From Azospirillum isscasi (lineage in GTDB: Bacteria > Pseudomonadota > Alphaproteobacteria > Azospirillales > Azospirillaceae), in NCBI RefSeq assembly GCF_030849505.1, contig NZ_JAUJFI010000026.1:1-45006 (forward strand): a stretch of DNA of 45,006 nucleotides. Direction: 5' to 3'. Position 1 is the first letter of the stretch. Every line of letters begins with the position of its first letter. The notes beneath the pieces are model-generated. The model saw nothing but the letters and a program-made list of their open reading frames with translations, was not told where the DNA came from and did no database searches. The position numbers and the translations under genes were made by a program. Positions 7,402 to 16,781 of this stretch are shown piece by piece.

Positions 7402-8109
7402 ATGGAGCTGATCTTCCGCGAGGACGCCTACGCCGCCTCCTGCACCGCCACCGTGACCGCCGTGGACGAGCGGGGCATCCGGCTGGACCGGACGGTCTTC
7501 TACCCCAACGGCGGCGGCCAGCCCGGCGACACCGGCCTGCTGCGCGTCGCCGGCACCGTGCTGCGGATCGTGGACACGGTGAAGGGCGAGGGACCGGACG
7601 ACGTGGTCCATGTGCCCGAACCCGGCGCACCCCTGCCCGCCCCCGGCACGCCGGTGGAGGCCGAGATCGACTGGGACCGCCGGCACCGCCACATGCGCAT
7701 GCACACGGCGCTGCACCTCGTCTGCGCGGTCCTGCCCGGCGCGTCGATCACCGGCGCCCAGGTGGGGGCGGAGCGCAGCCGCGTGGACTTCAACGTCCCG
7801 ACCGAAGGGCTGGACAAGGAAGCCATCGCGGCGGCGCTGAACCGGCTGGTCGCCGCGGACACGCCCGTCGGTTCCCTGTGGATCACCGACGCGGAGCTGG
7901 ACGCCAACCCCGACCTGATCCGCACCCTGACGGTGAAGCCGCCGCGCGGCCATGGCCGCGTCCGGCTGGTGGACATCGCCGGGGTGGACCGCCAGCCTTG
8001 CGGCGGCACCCATGTGAAGCGGCTGGGCGAGATCGGCGGGCTGGACGTCGTGAAGATCGAAAACAAGGGCAAGCAGAACCGGCGCGTGATCGTCGCGCTC
8101 CGGGATTGA
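7402..8109 (+). CDS. Alanyl-tRNA editing protein AlaX
   Basis: 235-aa freestanding editing domain homologous to the editing domain of AlaRS. It hydrolyses Ser (and possibly Gly) mischarged on tRNA-Ala. The zinc ligands are visible: H101 and H105 in HTALH, and C200 and H204 in CGGTH. The glycine motif NGGGQPGDTG (about 36-45) is characteristic. Length fits AlaX-M/AlaX-II. The ATG at 7402 lies 16 bp after the cysK stop with GAGG upstream. No anticodon-binding or catalytic AlaRS domain is attached. The neighbourhood with cysteine synthase and sulfurtransferase suggests translation linked to cysteine/serine pools, but that is inference. Confidence 0.9.
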   Translation: MELIFREDAYAASCTATVTAVDERGIRLDRTVFYPNGGGQPGDTGLLRVAGTVLRIVDTVKGEGPDDVVHVPEPGAPLPAPGTPVEAEIDWDRRHRHMRMHTALHLVCAVLPGASITGAQVGAERSRVDFNVPTEGLDKEAIAAALNRLVAADTPVGSLWITDAELDANPDLIRTLTVKPPRGHGRVRLVDIAGVDRQPCGGTHVKRLGEIGGLDVVKIENKGKQNRRVIVALRD

Positions 8110-8124
8110 AGGGGAGGACAGTCC

Positions 8125-9012
8125 ATGACCGAATCGCACACCACGCTCACCCTCCCCGGCCCGGTCGTTCCGACGGGGTGGCTGGCGGAGCGCCTGAACC
8201 AGCCGGGCCTGCGCGTCCTCGACGCCTCCTGGTTCATGCCCGGTTCCGGCCGCGACCCGCGCGCGGAGTTCCTGGAGACGCACATTCCCGGCGCCGTTCC
8301 CATCGACATCGACGACGTGGCGCAGCCCGACACCCACCCGCTGCCGCACATGGTGCCGGACGAGGCGACCTTCGCCGCCAAGGTGGGTGCGCTGGGCGTC
8401 GGCAACGGCGACACGGTGGTCGTCTACGACAGCGCCGGCATGGCCACCGCCGCGGCGCGCGTCTGGTGGATGTTCCGCCTGTTCGGGCACAACCGCGTCG
8501 CCGTGCTGGATGGCGGCCTGCCCAAGTGGATCGCGGAAGGGCTTCCCCTGGAGAGCGGCCCGGCCAATCCGGCCCCGGCAGCGTTCGCGGCGGCGCTGCG
8601 GCCCGGCCTGCTGCGCCGAGCCGACGAGGTGCTCGCCAACATCGAGTCGCGGGCGGATCAGGTGGTGGACGCCCGCGGCGCCAACCGCTACGAGGGCGCC
8701 GTCGCCGAGCCCTGGCCGGGCCGCCGCAGCGGGCGCATCCCCGGCAGCCTCAACCTGCCCTACACGGACCTGATCGACGCGGAGAGCAAGACCCTGCTGC
8801 CGCCCGAGGCCGTCGCGGAACGGGCGAAGGACGCCGGCCTCGACCTGGAGCGGCCCGTCGTCGCCTCCTGCGGCAGCGGCGTGACCGCCTGCGTTCTCGC
8901 GCTGGGGCTGGCCGCCGCCGGCAAGGAGGACGTGGCCGTCTATGACGGGTCCTGGGCGGAATGGGGGCTGCGCCCCGATCTGCCTCTGGAAACCGGGCCG
9001 GTGACGCGGTGA
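8125..9012 (+). CDS. sseA: 3-mercaptopyruvate sulfurtransferase
   Basis: 295-aa two-domain rhodanese that moves sulfur from 3-mercaptopyruvate to a thiophilic acceptor, as a persulfide on Cys249. The active loop reads CGSGVT, the mercaptopyruvate type; thiosulfate enzymes have CRKGVT. The N-terminal domain is the inactive rhodanese module ([10 protein letters not shown] ... [10 protein letters not shown]), and the C-terminal module begins near [21 protein letters not shown] precedes the ATG. It follows alaX by 15 bp and overlaps the next start codon as GTGA. Cytoplasmic. Confidence 0.92.
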   Translation: MTESHTTLTLPGPVVPTGWLAERLNQPGLRVLDASWFMPGSGRDPRAEFLETHIPGAVPIDIDDVAQPDTHPLPHMVPDEATFAAKVGALGVGNGDTVVVYDSAGMATAAARVWWMFRLFGHNRVAVLDGGLPKWIAEGLPLESGPANPAPAAFAAALRPGLLRRADEVLANIESRADQVVDARGANRYEGAVAEPWPGRRSGRIPGSLNLPYTDLIDAESKTLLPPEAVAERAKDAGLDLERPVVASCGSGVTACVLALGLAAAGKEDVAVYDGSWAEWGLRPDLPLETGPVTR

Positions 9013-9443
9013 GCGTTCCCCTGGACATCCGTCCCTACGAGGCGGCGGACCGCGACGACGTGGTGGCGCTGTGGACGGCCTGCAACCTCGTGGTGCCGTG
9101 GAACGACCCGGTGTCCGACATCACGCTCGCCGTGTCGAAGCCGAACGCCACGATCCTGATCGGCAGCGAAGGGGGGCGGACCGTCGCGTCGGTCATGGTC
9201 GGGCATGACGGACACCGGGGCTGGTTCTATTATCTCGCGGTCGATCCCTCCTGCCGCGGGCGCGGCCATGGCCGGGCGATGATCGCCGCGGCGGAGGGGT
9301 GGCTGGTGGAGGCAGGTATGCCCAAGGCGCAACTCATGGTCCGCGCGACGAACCAAGCCGTGGTGGCGTTCTATGAGCGGCTGGGTTATGCCACGGGTCC
9401 CGTTACCGTGATGCAGAAATGGCTGAAGACCGATTCTCCCTGA
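9009..9443 (+). CDS. GNAT acetyltransferase, YpeA type
   Basis: 144-aa GCN5-related N-acetyltransferase. The acetyl-CoA site appears as [17 protein letters not shown] (motif A, about residues 72-88). The end [22 protein letters not shown] is the usual motif B. The pattern [17 protein letters not shown] at the start and NLVVPWNDP fit the YpeA group. The likely start is the GTG at 9009 that overlaps the sseA stop as GTGA. A longer reading inside sseA is less likely. The substrate is unknown, and translation is probably coupled to sseA. Confidence 0.82.
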   Translation: MSVPLDIRPYEAADRDDVVALWTACNLVVPWNDPVSDITLAVSKPNATILIGSEGGRTVASVMVGHDGHRGWFYYLAVDPSCRGRGHGRAMIAAAEGWLVEAGMPKAQLMVRATNQAVVAFYERLGYATGPVTVMQKWLKTDSP

Positions 9444-10060
9444 CACCACCCCTCCGGTCGTCCCTGCCGCCGTCCCAGATTGCGGCGCCGGTCCCGCCCG
9501 GCTGCCTGTCCGTCATCGTCACCTATCTGGAGATGACGGCCCCGCCGGCCCACACGCCCCTGCCCCGCCCGGCGGGTGACGTGGTGCTGGTGAGGGCCAA
9601 CCCGCCGACCGCCTCCTACTACCGCTATCTGTACGACACGGTGGGCGAGCCCTGGCTGTGGCACGAGCGGCGGCGCATGCCGATGCCGGAACTGGGGCGG
9701 ATCGTCACCGACCCGCGTGTGGAGATCTGGGTCCTTTACGTCAACGGCACGCCCGCCGGCTATGCCGAGATCGACCGCCGGGACGAGGACACCGATCTGG
9801 CCTATTTCGGGCTGATCCCCGATTTCATCGGTCTGGGGCTCGGCCCCTGGCTTCTCGACACGGCGATCCGGCTGGCCTGGCAGGGCGGGACGGCACGGCT
9901 GTTGGTCAACACCTGCACCTTCGACCATCCGAAGGCGCTGCCGCTCTATCAATCCATGGGATTCGTGCCCTACCGGCACGTGACCCGCGAGATCCGCGAT
10001 CCGCGCATCCTCGGCTGGCTGCCGCGGACCTCGGCGCCGCACATTCCGATCATCGAGTGA
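9419..10060 (+). CDS. GNAT-family N-acetyltransferase
   Basis: 213-aa GNAT-fold protein of a larger subtype. After a proline-rich N-terminal segment comes VVLVRANPPTASYYRYLYD and VGEPWLWHERR. The acetyl-CoA region is DTDLAYFGLIPDFIGLGLGP (about residues 122-141), and the C-terminal half has LLVNTCTFDHPKALPLYQSM. The GLGLGP loop stands for the RxxGxG/A acetyl-CoA motif. The gene starts 25 bp before the end of the previous GNAT gene, in another frame, so the pair is coupled. The substrate is unknown. Confidence 0.8.
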   Translation: MAEDRFSLTPPLRSSLPPSQIAAPVPPGCLSVIVTYLEMTAPPAHTPLPRPAGDVVLVRANPPTASYYRYLYDTVGEPWLWHERRRMPMPELGRIVTDPRVEIWVLYVNGTPAGYAEIDRRDEDTDLAYFGLIPDFIGLGLGPWLLDTAIRLAWQGGTARLLVNTCTFDHPKALPLYQSMGFVPYRHVTREIRDPRILGWLPRTSAPHIPIIE

Positions 10061-10102
10061 TCGCCGAGTGATCGCCCCAACGGCTGCCCGGAATCCAACG
10101 CC

Positions 10103-11047
10103 ATGATGAAGGGCATCCTGTTCGCGTTCCTGGCCTTCGCCTTCTTCGCCTGGGGCGATGCGCTGGTGAAGGCCATCGGGCATGGGCTGGATCCGTTCGA
10201 AGTCACCTTCTTCGCCTACATCCTGCCGTTGCTGCTCTCGCCCGTCTTCATGACGAAGGGGGACCGGGTCGGCGACCTGCTGCGCTGGAACCGGCCCTGG
10301 CTGATGACGGTGCGGCTGATCTTCGTGGCGGCCTCCACCCCGCTCAGCGTCATGTCGTTCCGGAGCCTTCCCTTCGCGGAAGCCTTCGCGATGATCTTCC
10401 TGATGCCCAGCCTCGTGACACTGCTGTCCATCCTGGTGCTGAAGGAGCCGGTGCGCTGGCGCCGCCGGCTGGCCATCGGGGCGGCCTTCATCGGGGTGCT
10501 GATCGTTGCCCGCCCCGGCTTCCGCGAGTTGCTGCCCGGCCATTTCGCCGCGCTGGGCTGCGCCCTCAGTTCCGCCGTGGTGGTGGTCACCGGGCGGATG
10601 ATCGGCCATACGGAGAAGCGCTTCACCCTGATCGGGACAGTCTTCCTGTCCACCGCCGTCGCGTCCGGCCTGCTGATGATCCCCGGCTTCGCATGGCCGA
10701 CGCGGGATCAGTGGCTTCTGACGGTGGGCTTCGCGACGACGACCTTCGCCGCCCAGGCGCTGTTCACCCTGGCCGCCGCCTATGCCCCCGCCGACCGGGT
10801 GGGAGCGGCCCAGTACAGCCAGATCCTATGGGCGCTGGCCATCGGGGCGATCTTCTTCGATGAGTGGCCGGACCTGCTCTCGCTGTTCGGCATCGTCATC
10901 GTGGTTGGCTCCGGGCTGTTCATCTTCGCCCGCGAACACGCCCACCATCCCGACCCGATGCCTGACGCTCCGGAGGACGGGGTCAGCTCAGAATCTCTCC
11001 CAGAGCCGCAACCAGAGCCCGATTTTCCTCCTCCAGCCCAACGGTGA
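10103..11047 (+). CDS. DMT-superfamily (EamA) inner-membrane transporter
   Basis: 314-aa integral membrane protein with ten predicted hydrophobic segments arranged as two EamA repeats. Landmarks are FFAWGDALVK in the first helix, SFRSLPFAEAFAMIFLMP in the first repeat and AQYSQILWALAIGAIFFDEWP in the second. Drug/metabolite transporters of this kind usually export amino acids or small metabolites; the substrate is unknown. The C-terminal tail (residues about 280-314) is hydrophilic and proline-rich. Its final 65 bp overlap the end of the convergent aminotransferase gene. It follows the GNAT gene by 42 bp on the same strand. Confidence 0.85.
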   Translation: MMKGILFAFLAFAFFAWGDALVKAIGHGLDPFEVTFFAYILPLLLSPVFMTKGDRVGDLLRWNRPWLMTVRLIFVAASTPLSVMSFRSLPFAEAFAMIFLMPSLVTLLSILVLKEPVRWRRRLAIGAAFIGVLIVARPGFRELLPGHFAALGCALSSAVVVVTGRMIGHTEKRFTLIGTVFLSTAVASGLLMIPGFAWPTRDQWLLTVGFATTTFAAQALFTLAAAYAPADRVGAAQYSQILWALAIGAIFFDEWPDLLSLFGIVIVVGSGLFIFAREHAHHPDPMPDAPEDGVSSESLPEPQPEPDFPPPAQR

Positions 11048-12068
11048 TGCGCAGGCAGTCGGCCAGGCCGTAATCCAGGGTCGGCTTCACCAGGATGCCG
11101 CGGCGGGCCAGATGGTCGAGCACCGCCTGGACGCCGAGCGACGGGTCGGTGGGGATGCGCGCCAGGATGAAGTTGCAGACGCTCGGATAGACGCGCACGC
11201 CGAGCTGTTCGAGTTCGTGGCTCAGCCAGGGCAGCCACGCGCTGTTGTGGGCGAGGGTCGCCTCCTCATGGTCGGTGTCGCCGATGGCGGCCTCCGCCGC
11301 GGCCTGGGCGGCGATGCCGACGTTGAAGGGGCCGCGCGTCTGGTTGATCGCCTCGACCACCCCCGCCGGGCCATAGGCCCACCCCACCCGCAGCCCGGCC
11401 AGCCCGTGCAGCTTGGAGAAGGTGCGCACCATCAGCACGTTGTCGGAGGTTTCCACGATCTCCGTCCCGTCGCTGTAATTGTCGCGGCGGCAATAGTCGG
11501 CGTAGGCCGAATCCAGAACCAGCAGCGTGTGGGACGGCAGGCCGGAGCGCAGCCGGTGAACCAGATCGGACGGGATGTAGGTGCCGGTGGGGTTGTTCGG
11601 GTTGGCGAGGAAGCAGATCTTCGTCTTCTCGTTGGCCCGGTCGATCATGGCCTCGACATCCACGACCAGATCCCGCTCCGCCGCGATGACCGGAGCCGCC
11701 CCCGCGGCGCGGACCGCCTTCATGAAGCCGCGGTAGCCATGCTCGTGGCACAGCACCTCGTCGCCCGGCCCGGCGAACGCCTGGGTGACGAGGTGGATCA
11801 TCTCGTCGGAGCCGCTGGAGCAGGTGATGTGGTCGGCGTCCAGGCCGTAGCGGCGCGCGATGGCGTGGCGCAGCCGGTCCTGCGACCAGTCCGGATAGCG
11901 GTGGATCTGCCCCGCCGCATGGCGGTAGGCGGTGAGCGCCTTGCGCCCCGGTCCCAACGGATTGACCGTCAGCGACAGATCGACCCAGGCGCCGCCGTCC
12001 TCGGGCGGACGGGCAGGCCGGTAGGGCTTGATCTGCCCGATACCGGGACGGGGGCTCAGCAGTTCCAT
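10983..12068 (-). CDS. HisC-like PLP aminotransferase (histidinol-phosphate/aromatic)
   Basis: 361-aa fold-type I class I/II aminotransferase of the histidinol-phosphate aminotransferase family. It would convert imidazole-acetol phosphate to histidinol phosphate with glutamate, or act on aromatic amino acids. Visible motifs are YPDWSQDRLRHAIARRYG, SSGSDEMIHL, the conserved NPNNPTG, DSAYADY and the PLP lysine K219 in TFSKLHGLAGLRVGW. The start at 12068 is preceded by GGAG at good spacing. It is not in a his operon: the nearest his gene is hisI 6 kb away. This makes a second, specialised copy plausible. A strong hairpin separates it from aapP upstream. Confidence 0.8.
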   Translation of the reverse strand: MELLSPRPGIGQIKPYRPARPPEDGGAWVDLSLTVNPLGPGRKALTAYRHAAGQIHRYPDWSQDRLRHAIARRYGLDADHITCSSGSDEMIHLVTQAFAGPGDEVLCHEHGYRGFMKAVRAAGAAPVIAAERDLVVDVEAMIDRANEKTKICFLANPNNPTGTYIPSDLVHRLRSGLPSHTLLVLDSAYADYCRRDNYSDGTEIVETSDNVLMVRTFSKLHGLAGLRVGWAYGPAGVVEAINQTRGPFNVGIAAQAAAEAAIGDTDHEEATLAHNSAWLPWLSHELEQLGVRVYPSVCNFILARIPTDPSLGVQAVLDHLARRGILVKPTLDYGLADCLRITVGLEEENRALVAALGEILS

Positions 12069-12169
12069 AGGGCAAGCTCCGTTGTGCATCGCGGGAACAG
12101 CACGAACGGGCTGCATTGAACCTGAAACCGCCACGACCCGCCAGCGTTCCTTGCGGGTTGCGTTGGTTT

Positions 12170-12200
12170 ACCGCGCCGGAACGTCCTGTTCCGGCGCGGT
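12170..12200 (-). terminator. Strong hairpin after aapP, terminator-like
   Basis: Perfect 13-bp stem (12170-12182 with 12188-12200) around a five-base loop, just past the aapP stop. Neither strand has a proper T run after it, so it may stabilise RNA or attenuate rather than fully terminate. Confidence 0.5.
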
Positions 12201-12209
12201 TGAATCCTC

Positions 12210-12992
12210 TCAGTGGTTCAGGATCTGGCTGAGGAACAGCCGCGTCCGGTCCGACTGTGGGTTGTTGAAGAACTCGTTGGGCGTGTTCTGTTCCACGATC
12301 TCGCCGCGGTCCATGAAGATCACCCGGTCGGCGACCGATTTGGCGAAGCCCATCTCGTGCGTCACGCACAGCATGGTCATGCCGTCCTCGGCCAGCCCGA
12401 TCATGACGTCCAGCACCTCCTTCACCATCTCGGGGTCGAGGGCGGAGGTCGGCTCGTCGAACAGCATGACCTTCGGGCTCATGCACAGCGAGCGGGCGAT
12501 GGCGACGCGCTGCTGCTGGCCGCCGGAGAGCTGGCCGGGATACTTGTGTGCCTGCTCGGCGATGCGCACCCGCCGCAGGTAGCGCATCGCCAGTTCCTCC
12601 GCCTCGGCCTTCGGCTTCTTGCGGACCCAGATGGGGGCGAGCGTGCAATTCTCCAGCACGGTCAGGTGCGGGAACAGGTTGAAGTGCTGGAACACCATCC
12701 CGACCTCGCGGCGGACCAGCTCGATGTTCTTCAGGTTGCCGGTCAGCTCGATGCCATCGACGACGATGGAGCCCTTCTGATGCTCCTCAAGCCGGTTCAG
12801 GCAACGGATCATGGTCGATTTGCCGGAGCCGGAGGGGCCGCAGATCACGATCCGCTCCCCCTTGGCGACCGACAGGTCGATGTTCTTCAGGACGTGGAAC
12901 TCGCCGTACCACTTGTGCACGCCGCGGCACTGGATGATCTCCTCGCCCTTGGCGAAGCTGCGGGCGGTTCCGGCGGTCTGGGCCATGGTCAT
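12210..12992 (-). CDS. aapP: General L-amino acid ABC transporter ATP-binding subunit
   Basis: 260-aa ATPase of the polar amino acid (PAAT) class. Walker A is GPSGSGKST (52-60), the Q-loop is [10 protein letters not shown], the signature is [15 protein letters not shown] (about 155-169) and Walker B is [12 protein letters not shown], followed by the H-loop VTHEMGFA. It is last in the aapJQMP order and starts 16 bp after the aapM stop, behind a purine-rich GGGAAAAGAG site. It powers uptake of a broad set of amino acids captured by AapJ. The order and sequence match the Aap system of rhizobia. Confidence 0.93.
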   Translation of the reverse strand: MTMAQTAGTARSFAKGEEIIQCRGVHKWYGEFHVLKNIDLSVAKGERIVICGPSGSGKSTMIRCLNRLEEHQKGSIVVDGIELTGNLKNIELVRREVGMVFQHFNLFPHLTVLENCTLAPIWVRKKPKAEAEELAMRYLRRVRIAEQAHKYPGQLSGGQQQRVAIARSLCMSPKVMLFDEPTSALDPEMVKEVLDVMIGLAEDGMTMLCVTHEMGFAKSVADRVIFMDRGEIVEQNTPNEFFNNPQSDRTRLFLSQILNH

Positions 12993-13008
12993 CTCTTTTC
13001 CCTTTCCC

Positions 13009-14112
13009 TCAGCGTCGGTGACCGCGACGCAGGTCGCGTTCGAGCTTCTGGCTGTATTTGGACATCGAGTAGCAGAACACCCAGTAGATCACCCCGATGA
13101 ACAGGTACGCCTCGCGGTAGAAGCCGCGCCACGCCGGGTCGGACAGCGCCGCCTTGGCGGTGCCCAGCAGGTCGTAGAGGCCGATGATGATGACCAGCGA
13201 GGTGTCCTTGAAGAAGCTGATGAAGGTGTTCACCAGCGGCGGGATCGAGATGGCGAGCGCCTGCGGCAGGATGATCTTGCGCATCGCCTGCCAATAGTTG
13301 AGGCCCAGCGCGTCCGCCGCCTCGTACTGGCCCTTCGGGATGGCCTGGAGGCCGCCGCGGATCGCTTCCGCCATATAGGCGGCGGCGAACATGATGAAGG
13401 CGATCTGGGCGCGCAGCAGCTTGTCGAAGTTCACGCCGGTCGGCAGGAACAGCGGGAACATCACCGACGCCATGAACAGCAGGCTGATGAGCGGCACGCC
13501 GCGGATCAGCTCGATGTAGGTCACCGACATCACGCGGATCGCCGGAAGCTGCGACCGCCTTCCCAGCGCCAGCAGGATCGACGCCGGGAAGGCCACGGAC
13601 AGGCCGATCACCGACAGCATCAGCGTCAGCGGCAGGCCGCCCCACAGCGTGTTCTCGACGTAGGTCAGGCCCAGCACGCCGCCCCACATCAGCACGCCGA
13701 CCGCGGTCAGGCCGCCCACCCACATGAGTCCCAGCCAGGGCTTCCAGAAGCGCCGGTCGCAGCTCATCAGCACCAGCGCGATGATGATCACGATGGTGAC
13801 CAGGGGCCGCCACTGCTCGTCGTACGGGAAGGTGCCGAACATGACGAAGCGCAGCTTCTCGCTGACGAAGGTCCAGCAGGCGCCGCCCTGCTGCCGGCAC
13901 ACCTGGGGCGGCGTGCCGAAGCTGTTGGCGCTGAAGATCAGCCAGTCGAGAAGCGGCGGGATCGCCTTGACCAGCAGCCAGGCGATCAGGATCGTCAGAA
14001 GCGCGTTGTACCAGGTGTTGAACAGGTTGTTGCGCAGCCACGCCACGGGACCGACGGTGTTGGCCGGCGGACGCTCGTCGGGAATGCTTCCGGTATGGAC
14101 GTTGTCTGTCAT
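13009..14112 (-). CDS. aapM: General L-amino acid ABC transporter permease AapM
   Basis: 367-aa inner-membrane permease with about eight hydrophobic segments. A long N-terminal extension carries helices and a cysteine-containing periplasmic loop ([13 protein letters not shown]). The permease core has [17 protein letters not shown] and the EAA loop [21 protein letters not shown], which contacts AapP. The ATG at 14112 ([16 protein letters not shown]) lies five bases after the aapQ stop. It forms a heterodimer with AapQ. The arginine-rich C-terminus ends LRRGHRR. Confidence 0.92.
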   Translation of the reverse strand: MTDNVHTGSIPDERPPANTVGPVAWLRNNLFNTWYNALLTILIAWLLVKAIPPLLDWLIFSANSFGTPPQVCRQQGGACWTFVSEKLRFVMFGTFPYDEQWRPLVTIVIIIALVLMSCDRRFWKPWLGLMWVGGLTAVGVLMWGGVLGLTYVENTLWGGLPLTLMLSVIGLSVAFPASILLALGRRSQLPAIRVMSVTYIELIRGVPLISLLFMASVMFPLFLPTGVNFDKLLRAQIAFIMFAAAYMAEAIRGGLQAIPKGQYEAADALGLNYWQAMRKIILPQALAISIPPLVNTFISFFKDTSLVIIIGLYDLLGTAKAALSDPAWRGFYREAYLFIGVIYWVFCYSMSKYSQKLERDLRRGHRR

Positions 14113-14117
14113 GTCCG

Positions 14118-15317
14118 TCAGCGCTCCACCAGCGCGATGCGCTTGTTGTACCAGTTCATGAAGATCGAGATGCCCAGGCTGATGACCAGATAGGTGCCCA
14201 TGATCATCGCCACGCCCTCGATCGCCTGACCGGTCTGGTTCAGCGTCGTGTTGGCGATCGACACCAGATCCGGGTAGCCGATGGCGAGCGCCAGGGAGCT
14301 GTTCTTGGTCAGGTTCAGGTACTGGCTGGTCAGCGGCGGCACGATCACGCGCAGCGCCTGCGGCAGCACGACCAGCCGCAGCGTCCTGCCGCTGTCGAGG
14401 CCGAGCGCCCGCGACGCCTCCGTCTGGCCCCAGTTGACCGCCAGGATGCCGCTGCGCACCACCTCCGCGATGAAGGCGGCGGTGTAGACGACCAGACCGA
14501 CCAGGATCGCGAAGAACTCCGGGGTGACGACCACGCCGCCGACGAAGTTGAAGCCCTGCAGTTTCGGAACGTCCAGCGCCGTCGGCGCGCCGCCGGCGAT
14601 GTAGGCGATCAGCGGCAGGCCGATCAGCAGCCCCAGGGTCGCCGAACCGATCGGGAAGGGCTGTCCCGTCCGTTCCTGCCGGGTCTTGGCCCAGCGCCGC
14701 AGGAAGATCACCACGATCACCGCGATTGCGAGCGCGAATCCCATCTGCCCCCACACCGGGTCGGCGGAGGGCACCGGCACGAACAGGCCGCGCTGCGACA
14801 GGAACACGCCAGGGATCGGGTTCAGCGCCTGCCGCACCGGCGGCATGCTTTCCGACACCAGCGCGTACCAGAAGAAGAGCTGGAGCAGCGGCGGTATGTT
14901 GCGGACGATCTCCACATAGCCGGAGGCCAGCTTGGCGATCAGCCAGTTGCTGGACAGGCGGGCGACGCCGATCAGCGTGCCCAGCACGGTCGCCAGGACG
15001 ACGCCGATGATGGACACCTTCAGCGTGTTCAGCACGCCGACCAGGAAGGCCCGGCCGTAGCTGTCCCGCGGGTGGTAGTCGATCAGGCTCTCACCGATGC
15101 CGAAGGAGGCCTCACGCTCCAGGAAACCGAATCCCGTCGCGATGGACCGCTTCGACAGGTTGTCGAGCGTGTTGTGGATCAGGAACCAGCCGACCGCGAC
15201 GACGATGCCGACCACCAGGATCTGGTAGAACACGGCACGGACCGTCGGGTCGCTGAGGGAAAATGAAACACCGCCAGGCGCGCTTGGGCGCGCGGTGTCC
15301 CGGGTCTCGCTGGCCAC
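14118..15317 (-). CDS. aapQ: General L-amino acid ABC transporter permease AapQ
   Basis: 399-aa permease with about eight hydrophobic segments. The core contains SGYVEIVRNIPPLLQLFFWY (typical of PAAT permeases) and the EAA loop SRALGLDSGRTLRLVVLPQAL. A long insert between helices (residues about 170-250) marks AapQ. The start is GTG at 15317 with GGGGAGA upstream; no better ATG is near. It pairs with AapM in the membrane. It lies about 200 bp downstream of aapJ, with a strong hairpin in that gap that could lower transcription of QMP relative to the abundant binding protein. Confidence 0.92.
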   Translation of the reverse strand: MASETRDTARPSAPGGVSFSLSDPTVRAVFYQILVVGIVVAVGWFLIHNTLDNLSKRSIATGFGFLEREASFGIGESLIDYHPRDSYGRAFLVGVLNTLKVSIIGVVLATVLGTLIGVARLSSNWLIAKLASGYVEIVRNIPPLLQLFFWYALVSESMPPVRQALNPIPGVFLSQRGLFVPVPSADPVWGQMGFALAIAVIVVIFLRRWAKTRQERTGQPFPIGSATLGLLIGLPLIAYIAGGAPTALDVPKLQGFNFVGGVVVTPEFFAILVGLVVYTAAFIAEVVRSGILAVNWGQTEASRALGLDSGRTLRLVVLPQALRVIVPPLTSQYLNLTKNSSLALAIGYPDLVSIANTTLNQTGQAIEGVAMIMGTYLVISLGISIFMNWYNKRIALVER

Positions 15318-15463
15318 GGTTCTCTCCCCTCACCAGCATGGCATAAGGGCGCCGGCCGCCTCCCGAACGTCCGCCGCACACTCGCGCCACGTATATCGTC
15401 TCCCAAAACGGGCCTGCGGCACGGGCATTGTTTTTTGTCGCCCTGTGGCCGCCGCGCCCGCCG

Positions 15464-15510
15464 TCAAAAAAGGAAGGACCGCGGGCCTCCCTGTGGTCCG
15501 CGGTCCTCCT
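15464..15510 (-). terminator. Hairpin terminator or attenuator between aapJ and aapQ
   Basis: Ten-bp stem (15475-15484 with 15498-15507), extended by weaker pairs. On the minus strand it is followed by a six-T run. It begins just after the aapJ stop. As in many ABC operons it may let only part of transcription read into aapQMP. Confidence 0.75.
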
Positions 15511-15518
15511 TTCCGTCC

Positions 15519-16541
15519 TCAGCGGATCGGCATCGCGTACTGCAGGCCGCCGTTGGTCCACAGCGCGTTCAGGCCGCGCTCCAGCTTCAGCGGGGTCTTC
15601 AGGCCGACGTTGCGCTCAAAGATCTCGCCGTAGTTGCCCACGGCCTTGATCACGTTGTAGGCCCACTTCTCATCCAGGCCCAGCGCCTTGCCCATGCCGG
15701 GCGAGGTGCCCAGGATGCGCTGGATCTCCGGGTTCTTGCTGTTCACGAACTCGTCGACGTTCTTGGAGGTGATGCCCATCTCCTCCGCCTGGATGGTGGC
15801 GTAGACGGTCCACTTCACGACGTCGAACCACTGGTCGTCACCGTGGCGGACGGCGGGGGCCAGCGGCTCCTTGGAGATGATCTCCGGCAGGATGACGTGG
15901 TCGTCCGGAACCGGGGCGACACCGGCGCGGGTGCCGGCCAGACCGGAGGCGTCCGTGGTCAGCACGTCGCAGCGGCCGGCGAAATAGGCGGCGTTCACCT
16001 CGTCGTTCGACTCGATGACGACCGGGTTGTAGGACATGTTGTTGCTGCGGAAATAATCCGCCAGGTTCAGTTCGGTCGTGGTGCCCGCCTGGACGCAGAC
16101 GGTGGCGCCGTTCAGCTCCTTGGCGCTCTTCACGCCGAGCTTCTTGTTCACCATGAAGCCCTGGCCGTCATAATAGGTGACCGGGGCGAAGTTCAGGCCG
16201 ACCGAGGTGTCGCGGGTCAGCGTCACGGTGGTGTTGCGCGACAGCAGATCGACCTCGCCCGACTGGATGGCGGGGAAGCGCTGCTGGGCCGACAGCGGCG
16301 TGAACTTGACCTTGGTCGGGTCGTTGAACAGCGCAACCGCGACCGCGCGGCAGTAATCGACGTCGAGACCGGTCCAGTTGCCCGAGCTGTCGGGGTTGCC
16401 GAAGCCCGGAAGGCCGGCGTTCACGCCGCACTGGACGAAGCCGCGCCCCTTGACGGCGTCCAGCGTCGGACCGGCCTGGGCGCCGGTGACGGCACCGAAC
16501 ACCACGGCCGCGGCAGCAGCGGCGAGGATTCCCGATTTCAT
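15519..16541 (-). CDS. aapJ: General L-amino acid ABC transporter periplasmic binding protein
   Basis: 340-aa solute-binding protein of family 3 with a signal peptide (MKSGILAAAAAAVVFGAVTG, cut after AQA). The mature protein begins with the LDAVKGRGFVQCGVNAGLPGF pattern typical of AapJ. A conserved DVDYCRAVAVALF follows, and the binding residues fall within LLSRNTTVTLTRD. The ATG at 16541 has GGAG seven bases upstream; an in-frame GTG four codons earlier is less well placed. It delivers amino acids to AapQM. Its promoter should lie in the 240-bp gap divergent from metC; I could not single it out. Confidence 0.93.
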   Translation of the reverse strand: MKSGILAAAAAAVVFGAVTGAQAGPTLDAVKGRGFVQCGVNAGLPGFGNPDSSGNWTGLDVDYCRAVAVALFNDPTKVKFTPLSAQQRFPAIQSGEVDLLSRNTTVTLTRDTSVGLNFAPVTYYDGQGFMVNKKLGVKSAKELNGATVCVQAGTTTELNLADYFRSNNMSYNPVVIESNDEVNAAYFAGRCDVLTTDASGLAGTRAGVAPVPDDHVILPEIISKEPLAPAVRHGDDQWFDVVKWTVYATIQAEEMGITSKNVDEFVNSKNPEIQRILGTSPGMGKALGLDEKWAYNVIKAVGNYGEIFERNVGLKTPLKLERGLNALWTNGGLQYAMPIR

Positions 16542-16678
16542 CTTATGCTCCACCCTGTTCTTGCGTTTTTACGCTTAGGTTCATGCAATGCACGCTCCGC
16601 ATGGCGGTCACGCGCATGTCACAAGAGTGCACCAACAGCATCCGGCTTGTCGAATCATCCTTAAGCCGTGCATTTGGA

Positions 16679-16706
16679 TTGGTAATCCCTTACAGAGGCT
16701 TAGGTA
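16679..16706 (+). promoter_or_regulatory. Weak candidate promoter for metC-hisI
   Basis: TTGGTA (16679-16684), 16-bp spacer, TAGGTA (16701-16706), in the divergent aapJ/metC gap, 75 bp before the metC ATG. The match is partial. Confidence 0.25.
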
Positions 16707-16781
16707 AAAGATTCTCCGGTGGCCGGGCCGGTCACGAAATGTCAGGATGCCGCCACCGTCGCTGTTGTTGCGGAAAGACCC

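Noticed and set aside
16554..16700. Sigma54 promoter for aapJ (TGGTGCACTCTTGT on the minus strand)
   Set aside because: The GG-GC spacing is one base short and the GC is replaced by GT.
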